Shown here in pieces: positions 8,204 to 15,247 of a DNA stretch of 64,000 nucleotides. The first letter of the stretch is position 1. Each line of letters starts with the position of its first letter. Source of the stretch: Collinsella aerofaciens (lineage in GTDB: Bacteria > Actinomycetota > Coriobacteriia > Coriobacteriales > Coriobacteriaceae); assembly GCF_015546965.1 (NCBI RefSeq), contig NZ_JADMUF010000008.1, positions 62,001 to 126,000 on the forward strand. Reading direction: 5' to 3'. Position numbers and translations under genes: made by a program. The notes beneath the pieces were generated by a model. It made no database searches. It saw nothing but the letters and a program-made list of their open reading frames with translations, and was not told the origin of the DNA.

Positions 8204-8351
8204 GACAGCGAAAACCCGCCAGAGCGAGCAAGGTGCCTTGAAACGAGGCGGCATTGACCTTCTGGTCATGCCGCCGAAGTTGAAAGGCAGATTGCCGCTC
8301 TGGCGGGTTTGCAGCGTCAAGCGGTTACGGCGTTTGGTAAAACGCCGTAAC
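8204..8351 (+). ncRNA. Candidate structured RNA element, copy A
   Basis: The plus strand folds into one long hairpin. A 15-bp helix (AAACCCGCCAGAGCG at 8212-8226 with its exact complement at 8296-8310) leads to GCAAGGTGCC facing GGCAGATTGC. Next come TTGAAACGA facing GAAGTTGAAA, then an apical helix GGCGGCAT...ATGCCGCC. CAGCGAAAA and TTTGCAGCG flank the base. A second hairpin (GTTACGGCGTTT, 8324-8351) follows. The same blocks in the same order occur at 41726-41868 with different helix sequences. It lies downstream of pdxT and ends three bases from the stop of the convergent gene. It could be a 3'-UTR structure or a repeat; the function is unknown. Confidence 0.6.
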
Positions 8352-8354
8352 TAA

Positions 8355-9266
8355 TTAGAAACGGTTGCCGCGGAAGCCGCCACCGTTGCGGCCGCCACGA
8401 TCGCCACCGCGACCGCCGCGGTCGTTACCACGGTTGCCGCCGAAGCCACCACGGTTGCCGCCGCGGTCGCCATAGCCACCACGGTTGCCGCCAAAGCCGC
8501 CGCGACCGCCACGGTCGCCGCCGCGGTCGCCAAAGCCGCCACGGCCACCGCGATCGCCGCCGCGACCGCCGCGGTCACCGCCACGGCCACCGCGATCGCC
8601 AAAACCACCACGGCCGCCACGGTCGCCGCCACGGCCGCCGCGATCGTCACGGCCGCCGCGAGGACCGCGGTCCTCGTCCAGGCCCATGGCGACGAGCGGA
8701 GCGATGACCTTATCGAGAGCGGCCATCAGCTCGGTGGCCTCCTCGTAAGAAAGCTCGGGCAGGAGCTTCTCCTTCTTGTTGGCAAGCTCGACCAGGCCCT
8801 CAGCGGCATCCTCGGCAGCGAAGACGACGATCTTGCGCATATCGCCCTCGGCGTCGTCGATGCGGCCGACCAGATCGGCAGCCTCGGCCTCGGCCATCAG
8901 GCCATCAAGCTCACGAAGGCGCATGCCCAGCAGGTCGGACATTTCCTTCTGCTCCATCTTGGGCTTGAGGTCAAGGAGCTTGATGGCGCGCTCGATGTTC
9001 GCCATGCGCTCGGCCTTGGCCTCCTCCTCTTTGGAAATAGCAAAGCGACGGCCACGCAGCAGGCGGGCGGCCTTCTGCATCTTGTCCATCAGCTCTTCGT
9101 CATCGTAATCAACGGCGGCCTCGACAACCTCGGCCTCCTCCTCGGCGGAAACCTCGTCAGCAGCCTCAACCTCGGCAGCTTCGGTCTCCACGGTCTCGAC
9201 TGCCTCAACCTCGGCAGCCATGGTCTCGTTCTCGGTCTCGTTCATAATCTCTTCGTTCTCGGACAT
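8355..9266 (-). CDS. Acidic protein with winged-helix-like core and RGG-box tail
   Basis: A 303-residue protein in three parts. Residues 1-55 are very acidic (Glu/Asp/Ala/Val). Residues about 75-160 look like a small winged helix (MEQKEMSDLLGMRLRELDG, then a basic strand DMRKIVVFA), similar in layout to MarR-type domains. From about residue 200 to the end there are roughly twenty RGG units with GF, GY and GN between them. RGG tails bind RNA and, in eukaryotes, drive condensation; bacterial examples occur in DEAD-box helicases and cold-shock-related proteins. I infer nucleic-acid binding, perhaps linked to RNA metabolism. ATG 9266 follows AAGGAG. The tail is encoded by repetitive GC-rich DNA (8360-8670), prone to length change. 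Confidence 0.75.
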   Translation of the reverse strand: MSENEEIMNETENETMAAEVEAVETVETEAAEVEAADEVSAEEEAEVVEAAVDYDDEELMDKMQKAARLLRGRRFAISKEEEAKAERMANIERAIKLLDLKPKMEQKEMSDLLGMRLRELDGLMAEAEAADLVGRIDDAEGDMRKIVVFAAEDAAEGLVELANKKEKLLPELSYEEATELMAALDKVIAPLVAMGLDEDRGPRGGRDDRGGRGGDRGGRGGFGDRGGRGGDRGGRGGDRGGRGGFGDRGGDRGGRGGFGGNRGGYGDRGGNRGGFGGNRGNDRGGRGGDRGGRNGGGFRGNRF

Positions 9267-9418
9267 GAGACTCCTTCTTGGCCCTCTCGGGCATCATCGC
9301 CCCATTCGCGGGGCCCGTCGCGCACTCTTTGCGCTTTAAACATTCATGCCTCTCGGCAAAACGTCCATTAGTTTATGGTGTCGCCATCCAATCTAGCTGC
9401 AGAATCTATGTGCACACA

Positions 9419-10831
9419 TTAATGCGACATGTGCGACTCGCGACGAGCGTACACCAGCGACGTCACGAACCCGACCACGGCAATTACAGCCGCCACGCGC
9501 ACGGCAGCTGCAAATCCAATCGCCTGGGCAACGTCGGTCGCAACGCCAGCGGCGCCGGCAGTCGCCGCAGAACTCGAGAGCAGGCCGATAAACAGCGACG
9601 GGCCAAACGATGCGGCAATCATGTTCCACGTGTTGAGCAATGCCGTTCCGTGAGGATGCTCAGCGGCAGGCAGCGTCTCCAAGCCGGCCGTCTGCGAGGG
9701 GCTTAGCACCAAACCGACTCCGGCATACACCACAACGGTCAGCGCCACGACAACGCCGATGTTCATGCTTGCCGCCGTCATCGAGATGGCAGTCTGTCCC
9801 ACGGCGATCAGGGCAAAGCCAATCGGCAGCAGTGGCCATGCGCCACGGGCGTCCATCACGCGTCCGCCCACAATCGAGGTCACGGCGTTACAGGCAATCG
9901 CCGGCAAAATGAGCAAGCCCGCAATAAGTGCGGTCATGCCGTATGCGCCCTCAAAATAGAGCGGCAACAAAACGCTCATCGAGAACGTTGTCATCATCGA
10001 CACCACCACAAGCAGGCACGCAGGCCAAAAACGAACGCTCGCCATGGGACGCACGTTAAGCACCGGATGCTCGAGCTTGAGCTGGCGGGCCGCAAACAGG
10101 CCGAGCAGCACAATGGCGGCGAAGAGCGTCACGATGCCGGCAATCAGATTGGTCGAGAACTCGCCTACGGAATACACAAAAGCCGTAATACCGGCGGCGA
10201 GCAAAACTACCGACAGAATATCAAGCGTGGTGTTCGAACGCTCTCCGACATTCTGAACAAGCTTTACGCCCGCCGCAGCGACCACAATGCCGCCCACCAG
10301 CGGCACTACGAACACCGCCCTCCAGCCAAACAACGTGCACATTAGACCGCTGATCACAGGTCCAAACGCCGGCCCCAGCGTAATGCAGGCACCGCCCAGG
10401 CTCAGATACAGGCCAAGCTTCTCGCGCGGGGCGCAAGACAGCGCCACGTTCATCATGAGTGGGAACAAGATGCCCGATCCCGCAGCCTGCAAAATACGGC
10501 TTGGCAGCAAAACGCTAAACGACGGAGCGAACAGGCACAGGACTTCGCCGGCGACCATGCATCCGCATGCGAAAAACAGCAGCTTGCGCGTCGAGAAACG
10601 GCCGGACAGAAAGGCCATAATGGCCGTAAAGATCGACGTCACGATCATGTAGCCCGAAACGAGCCACTGCGCCGTGGTGGCACTCACCGAAAAGGCCGCC
10701 ATAATGTCGTGCAGCGCCACGTTAATGATGTTCTCGTTAAACGCGGCAACAAAGGCTGCAACATACATTACGACGAGAATCGCCGAGGCTGTCGACGGTG
10801 GTTGAGTTTGCTTTTGGGATTTGGTCCCCAT
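9419..10831 (-). CDS. MFS multidrug/solute exporter, DHA2 (14-TM, EmrB/QacA-like) family
   Basis: A 470-residue inner-membrane proton-driven exporter. The hydrophobic segments fit about 14 helices. Family marks are FNENIINVALHDI in helix 1, AQWLVSGYMI, and LGPAFGPVISG (antiporter motif C, GP-x-x-GP-type). Drug or solute specificity cannot be read from sequence. ATG 10831 has AGGAAGGAA just upstream; longer reading from 10948 has no ribosome site and a non-hydrophobic extension. The deformylase-like gene diverges from it. Confidence 0.85.
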   Translation of the reverse strand: MGTKSQKQTQPPSTASAILVVMYVAAFVAAFNENIINVALHDIMAAFSVSATTAQWLVSGYMIVTSIFTAIMAFLSGRFSTRKLLFFACGCMVAGEVLCLFAPSFSVLLPSRILQAAGSGILFPLMMNVALSCAPREKLGLYLSLGGACITLGPAFGPVISGLMCTLFGWRAVFVVPLVGGIVVAAAGVKLVQNVGERSNTTLDILSVVLLAAGITAFVYSVGEFSTNLIAGIVTLFAAIVLLGLFAARQLKLEHPVLNVRPMASVRFWPACLLVVVSMMTTFSMSVLLPLYFEGAYGMTALIAGLLILPAIACNAVTSIVGGRVMDARGAWPLLPIGFALIAVGQTAISMTAASMNIGVVVALTVVVYAGVGLVLSPSQTAGLETLPAAEHPHGTALLNTWNMIAASFGPSLFIGLLSSSAATAGAAGVATDVAQAIGFAAAVRVAAVIAVVGFVTSLVYARRESHMSH

Positions 10832-11035
10832 GAAATTCCTTCCTCTTAGAACGACAATCGCATCGCCCCAGAGGAACGGTCCAGGGCGAAAATGAGCCCT
10901 AGACTTACGCCAGACGCCGTACACGACGAATCTGACAACATGGTCCAACGTCGAAAGATTGTAACGCGGACGCGCAGCTTTCCTTCCGCGCTATTATTAA
11001 AAGTCCACGAAAGCATGAGACATGAGGAGCCCTCC

Positions 11036-11446
11036 ATGATTAAGCCCATCATGAAATCCGAGTTCTTTTTGCGCCTGCCTTCCGAAGACGCGGGACCCGA
11101 CGATGCCGCGACCGGGCAGGACCTCCTGGATACGCTCCACGAGCATGAGCACGAGTGCGTGGGCCTCGCCGCTAACATGATCGGCGTGCGCAAACGCATC
11201 ATCTGCGTAAAGGACGGCAACAGGGCGCTGCTCATGTACAACCCGCAAATTCTTGAGCAGGTCAATGCCTATCAAACGAGCGAAGGATGCCTCTCGCTGA
11301 TCGGCGAGCGTCTCTGTACCCGCTATCGCCGCATTAAGGTTGAGTATTTGGACGAAAACTTCGTCCACCGCATCAAAAACTTCTCGGGCTACACCGCCGA
11401 GATCATCCAACACGAAATCGACCACTGCAACGGGATCGTGATCTAG
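11036..11446 (+). CDS. Peptide-deformylase-like protein lacking the motif I glutamine
   Basis: Peptide deformylase removes the formyl group from new proteins using Fe2+ held by Cys and two His. This 136-residue protein has the metal ligands: Cys in EGCLSL and HEIDH near the C-terminus, with the catalytic Glu present. Motif I reads GLAANMIG, where Met replaces the Gln that stabilises the transition state. It is shorter than typical enzymes (150-190). I infer a divergent or non-canonical deformylase. ATG 11036 follows GAGGAG. A paralogue lies at 18771-19190 with a different substitution. Confidence 0.75.
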   Translation: MIKPIMKSEFFLRLPSEDAGPDDAATGQDLLDTLHEHEHECVGLAANMIGVRKRIICVKDGNRALLMYNPQILEQVNAYQTSEGCLSLIGERLCTRYRRIKVEYLDENFVHRIKNFSGYTAEIIQHEIDHCNGIVI

Positions 11447-11461
11447 TTCCGCCGATTCAAG

Positions 11462-11498
11462 AAAGCTCCCTACAGCAAAACAACTGCAGGGAGCTTTT
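11462..11498. terminator. Bidirectional terminator between deformylase-like gene and alaA-like gene
   Basis: AAAGCTCCCT pairs with AGGGAGCTTT around an inner CAG/CTG stem. T-rich tails lie on both sides and the flanking genes are convergent. Confidence 0.85.
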
Positions 11499-11520
11499 CA
11501 TAGTGCGGAGCTTCTATCCC

Positions 11521-13041
11521 TTAGCTCTGGCGGTAGTGATCAAAGAAGTCGGCGAGGTCTTCGAGGGACTCTTTGAGTACTTCCATGCGCGGCAGGTACA
11601 CGATACGGAAGTGGTCGGGCTCGGCCCAGTTAAAGCCGCCGCCGCGCGTGATCAGGATCTTCTTCTCGTGCAGCAGGTCGAGGGCAAACTGCTCGTCATC
11701 GGTGATGTTGAACTTCTTAACATCCATCTTGGGGAAGATGTAGAACGCTGCACGCGGCTTAACCACCGAGATGCCGTCAATCTTGTTGAGCGCCTCATAC
11801 ACAAAGTTGCGCTGCTCGTAGACACGGCCGCCGGGACGGATGTAGTCGTTAACGGACTGATGGCCGCCGAGTGCCGTCTGGACGATCGACTGAGCCGGCA
11901 CGTTGGAGCACAGGCGCATGTTGGAGAGCATGTTGATGCCCATGATGAAGTCACTCATGCAGCGCTGGTTGCCCGAAAGCACCATCCAGCCAATACGATA
12001 GCCCGCAATCATATGCGACTTGGAAAGGCCGCTAAAGGTGACGCAGGGCAGATCGGGAGCGAGCGAGGCAATCGAGACGTGCTCGTAGCCGTCCATGCAC
12101 AGACGGTCGTAGATCTCGTCGGCAAAGATCATGAGCTGGTGCCTGCGCGCAACCTCGACGATGCCCTCGAGCACCTCGCGCGGGTAGACCGAGCCCGTGG
12201 GGTTGTTGGGGTTGATGATGACGAGGGCCTTGGTCGCGCTCGTGATCTTGGACTCCATATCTTCCAGGTCGGGATACCAATCGGCCTGCTCGTCGCACAG
12301 ATAGTGCACGGGATGACCGCCGGCAAGGGTTGCGCACGCCGTCCAGAGCGGATAGTCGGGGCTGGGAATCAGAATCTCGTCGCCATTGTCGAGCAGCGCG
12401 TTCATCGAAAGCTGAATGAGTTCGGACACGCCGTTGCCCGTGTAGATGTGCTCCATCTGAACATTGGGCAGGCCCTTGATCTGCGAGTACTGCATAATCG
12501 CCTTGCGCGCAGAGAACAGGCCGCGCGAGTTGGAATAGCCTTCGCAGTCGGGCAGCTGCTGGCGCATGTCCTTGATAACCTCGTCGGGCGTGCGGAAACC
12601 GAAGGGCGCTGGGTTGCCGATGTTGAGCTTGAGGATGCGCTCGCCCTCGTCCTCCATACGGGCGGCCTCGTCGACGACGGGACCGCGCACATCATACAGG
12701 ACGTTATCAAGCTTGGTGGATTTAGAAAAAGTACGCATGGTGGTGCTCCTTGGAATTTGAGCTGAGGAACTAGGTTCGGATTTGGCAACTTTACGGGACG
12801 GAGGGGTCTCACCTTGACCGGCGTCACCGGCAAGCAGCCAGGCAACATCGACCTCCAAAATGCGGGCGAGCAGCTCTGCCACATCGCGCCGCGGAATCGT
12901 CTTGCCGCTCACATATTGGCTCATCTGACTCTTGCCGAGTTTTTTGCCGAGCATCTCCGATGCGCGGATTACGTCCGACTGGCGAACGTCGCGATCGGAC
13001 ATAGTCTGTCGCAGGCGATCGCTAAACGTCTCTTGGGCCAC
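11521..13041 (-). CDS. XRE helix-turn-helix fused to AlaA-type alanine aminotransferase
   Basis: A 506-residue fusion. Residues 1-80 form an XRE/Cro-like helix-turn-helix (FSDRLRQTMSDRDVRQSDV, SQMSQYVSGKTIPRRDV, then VAWLLAG). Residues about 105-506 form a fold-type I aminotransferase very like E. coli AlaA, which makes alanine from pyruvate and glutamate. NIGNPAPFGF, NPNNPTGSVYP, FADEIYDRL and the PLP lysine in SGLSKSHMIAGYRIG are present, so the enzyme half looks active. Start GTG 13041 has AAGGAGG eight bases upstream. Palindromes with GTTCAATT half-sites cover the promoter, so autoregulation coupled to substrate or PLP state is a reasonable inference. Confidence 0.85.
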   Translation of the reverse strand: MAQETFSDRLRQTMSDRDVRQSDVIRASEMLGKKLGKSQMSQYVSGKTIPRRDVAELLARILEVDVAWLLAGDAGQGETPPSRKVAKSEPSSSAQIPRSTTMRTFSKSTKLDNVLYDVRGPVVDEAARMEDEGERILKLNIGNPAPFGFRTPDEVIKDMRQQLPDCEGYSNSRGLFSARKAIMQYSQIKGLPNVQMEHIYTGNGVSELIQLSMNALLDNGDEILIPSPDYPLWTACATLAGGHPVHYLCDEQADWYPDLEDMESKITSATKALVIINPNNPTGSVYPREVLEGIVEVARRHQLMIFADEIYDRLCMDGYEHVSIASLAPDLPCVTFSGLSKSHMIAGYRIGWMVLSGNQRCMSDFIMGINMLSNMRLCSNVPAQSIVQTALGGHQSVNDYIRPGGRVYEQRNFVYEALNKIDGISVVKPRAAFYIFPKMDVKKFNITDDEQFALDLLHEKKILITRGGGFNWAEPDHFRIVYLPRMEVLKESLEDLADFFDHYRQS

Positions 13042-13062
13042 TAGAACCTCCTTGCTGGCAAA

Positions 13063-13143
13063 GTTCAATTTACTGAACACGAATTGAACCTGAGTTCAAT
13101 TTAGGCAGCAGTATAGCGCGACGCATTATCCGAAAGTTCAATT
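13063..13143. promoter_or_regulatory. Palindromic GTTCAATT operators upstream of the XRE-AlaA fusion gene
   Basis: AATTGAAC-CTGA-GTTCAATT at 13082-13101 is a perfect palindrome. GTTCA-N6-TGAAC lies at 13063-13078, and another GTTCAATT at 13136-13143. They lie just upstream of the start codon of a gene that carries a helix-turn-helix, which suggests self-binding. Confidence 0.6.
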
Positions 13144-13203
13144 TCATAAGAAAATGTACCGAGCCCCGAGAATTGTCCCAAAGTGGACAACAGGTACGCG
13201 CTT

Positions 13204-14061
13204 TTAGAGATATTCAAGGAAACGAGCCGCCGCAAGAGAAACGTCAGCCGTGCGATATATGGCATTAATCTGGCGATGAGGATGTCCCTCGAGCGGGCGC
13301 ACGGCAATATCGAACTGGCAGCGGCGCAAGATGAGCGCCGGAAGAATGCTCACGCCCAGACCGTCCTCGACCATGGCCATAATCGCATAGTCATCCCAGG
13401 TCGATAGCTTAGAGCGCACCGTCAGGCCCGCACGGCGAAACAACGGCGTGATCTCGTCATCACTTCCGCGTTCCAGCAGAATAAACTGCTCGTCGGCCAA
13501 ATCGGCAAGAGAAACGGCCTTTGCAGTAGCAAGTGAAGAGTTTGCCGGCACCACCGCCATCAGCTCATCTTGCACCAACGCTCGCGACGCCATGCCGGCG
13601 CCGCGTGGCTCACGCGGAATAAAGCCCAGGTCGCAGCGGCCTTCCGCCACCCATTGCTCTATCTCGGAGTAATCACCCATCAACAGCTCGTAATCGACGT
13701 CCGGATGATCGGCGCGAAACCGCGCGATCACCGGCGGCAGCACATGGGTCGCCACACTCGAAAACGTACCGATACAGATCTTGCCACGCATGAGCCCTCG
13801 CATCTCGTCCACGCGTCGCTGCAGGCGGCCAAACTCTTCGCATAACGCCTCGACCGCCGGCATGACCTGCCGCCCGTCGGCAGAAAGCACCACGCCCTCG
13901 CGGCTTCTATCGAGCACTTTAAAGCCCCAGTCGGCCTCAAGGTCGCCCACCATGCGGCTCACGCCCGACTGCGAATAGTTCAGCCGCTCTGCAGCACGCG
14001 TAAAGCTGCCGGCACGTACCGTCTCGAGCAGCACTTGCATCTTTTGGATATTGGTCTCCAC
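13204..14061 (-). CDS. LysR-family transcription regulator
   Basis: A 285-residue LysR protein: winged helix-turn-helix at residues 1-60 (QVLLETVRAGSFTRAAERLNYSQ), linker helix, and a periplasmic-binding-like effector domain (IGTFSSVATHVLPPVIARF). GTG 14061 has GGGGA upstream and gives the standard N-terminus; the ATG at 14082 lacks a ribosome site. It is divergent from the DMT exporter at 14180, which it probably controls. It resembles the LysR at 55171-56037, also paired with a DMT exporter. Confidence 0.88.
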   Translation of the reverse strand: METNIQKMQVLLETVRAGSFTRAAERLNYSQSGVSRMVGDLEADWGFKVLDRSREGVVLSADGRQVMPAVEALCEEFGRLQRRVDEMRGLMRGKICIGTFSSVATHVLPPVIARFRADHPDVDYELLMGDYSEIEQWVAEGRCDLGFIPREPRGAGMASRALVQDELMAVVPANSSLATAKAVSLADLADEQFILLERGSDDEITPLFRRAGLTVRSKLSTWDDYAIMAMVEDGLGVSILPALILRRCQFDIAVRPLEGHPHRQINAIYRTADVSLAAARFLEYL

Positions 14062-14179
14062 AGCACGTCCCCACCATTGCATGAGTTTTTGTCATGTTTG
14101 CCATGCATTATATTCGCTTTTCTTCTAAAGCCAGTTCACCCATAGTGAACATGCTCGGATATAGAGGGGATGTCAGCGC

Positions 14180-15091
14180 ATGAACAACGGACTGTTTACG
14201 TACTTAGCAGCATTGCTATTGTTTGGCTCCAACGGCATCATTGCCGCTGCCATCGCGCTGCCGAGCTCCGATATCGTGCTACTACGCACGTTTTTGGGCG
14301 CACTCTCGCTTGTCACCGTCCTCGCCATCACCCAACGCCATAAGTTGCAGGCGCCATCTCGCCCCCGCGAAGCCGCAGCCCTCCTCCTCTCGGGAGCCGC
14401 ACTGGGCGCCAGCTGGATTTTTCTGTTCCGCGCCTATCAGACGATCGGCGTCGGCGTATCCTCGCTGCTGTACTACTGCGGCCCCATCATTGTCATGGCG
14501 CTCTCCCCGCTCATCTTTGGCGAAAAGCTGACCGGCGGCAAAATCGCCGGGTTTATTGCCGTCGCCTGCGGCGCTTTTCTCATTGCAGCGCAAGGTCTAG
14601 GCGGCAATATGCCCATTGCGGGTATCGCCTGCGGCATCGCCTCGGCATTTTGCTATGCGCTGATGGTCATCGCTAGCAAGGGCGCGCCACACATCGAAGG
14701 CCTCGAAAACTCCACGCTCCAGGTGAGCGCCGCCTTTGTGACCGCACTGGCCCTCACGCTCATCGCGCAGGGCGCTCCCTCGTTTTTCTCCCCCAGCATC
14801 GCCGCAGGCATCGATTGGCGCGCCGTCGCTATGCTCGGCGTCGTCAACACCGGCATCGGTTGCCTGCTCTACTTTAGCGCCGTCGCCAAGCTGTCCGTCC
14901 AGACCGTCGCGGTCGTCGGCTATCTCGAGCCACTTTCGGCCGTCGTGTTCTCGGCCGTCCTTTTGGGCGAAGCCATAACACCGGTCCGCCTGATGGGTGC
15001 CGCGCTTATCATCGGCGGCGCGCTCTTTTGCGAACTCGCCGGCAAACACGCAAACGCCAAGGCTGGCATCGCCCAGACAGCACGTGCCTAA
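14180..15091 (+). CDS. EamA/DMT-family transporter
   Basis: A 303-residue protein with ten predicted hydrophobic helices in two EamA repeats (about residues 5-135 and 150-290). Family marks are LLFGSNGIIAAAIALP at the start and VVGYLEPLSAVVFSAVLLGE in the second repeat. Relatives export amino acids or other metabolites; the substrate is unknown. It is divergent from a LysR gene and ends 35 bases before a palindrome. Confidence 0.88.
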   Translation: MNNGLFTYLAALLLFGSNGIIAAAIALPSSDIVLLRTFLGALSLVTVLAITQRHKLQAPSRPREAAALLLSGAALGASWIFLFRAYQTIGVGVSSLLYYCGPIIVMALSPLIFGEKLTGGKIAGFIAVACGAFLIAAQGLGGNMPIAGIACGIASAFCYALMVIASKGAPHIEGLENSTLQVSAAFVTALALTLIAQGAPSFFSPSIAAGIDWRAVAMLGVVNTGIGCLLYFSAVAKLSVQTVAVVGYLEPLSAVVFSAVLLGEAITPVRLMGAALIIGGALFCELAGKHANAKAGIAQTARA

Positions 15092-15125
15092 AAGCCCCTG
15101 CTTTGAAATGCTACCTGCGGACGTG

Positions 15126-15149
15126 AATAATCCCCAGCTGGGGATTATT
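15126..15149. repeat. Perfect 24-bp palindrome after the DMT exporter gene
   Basis: AATAATCCCCAG joined directly to its complement, without spacer or T run. It lies between a gene end and the kup promoter. Confidence 0.7.
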
Positions 15150-15202
15150 GTCTAATATCCCGATGTGCCAAACTGCTCGTGTATATATAAAGACGGCATA
15201 AA

Positions 15203-15227
15203 GGTTATCTGTCCTAGACAGATAACC
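15203..15227. promoter_or_regulatory. Palindrome immediately upstream of kup
   Basis: GGTTATCTGTC-CTA-GACAGATAACC, perfect 11-bp arms, 20 bases before the chosen start codon. A TATATAAAG stretch lies just upstream. It could be a repressor operator or an RNA hairpin controlling kup. It is far too small to be the c-di-AMP riboswitch often found before potassium transporters. Confidence 0.6.
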
Positions 15228-15247
15228 GGATGTCCAAGGGAGTCCAC

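Noticed and set aside
8360-8670. Tandem repeats resembling a CRISPR array
   Set aside because: The repetition is a GC-rich codon pattern for RGG units with a continuous reading frame; there are no spacers or cas genes.
15126-15247. c-di-AMP (ydaO) riboswitch before kup
   Set aside because: The leader is too short and lacks the conserved blocks; only simple palindromes are visible.
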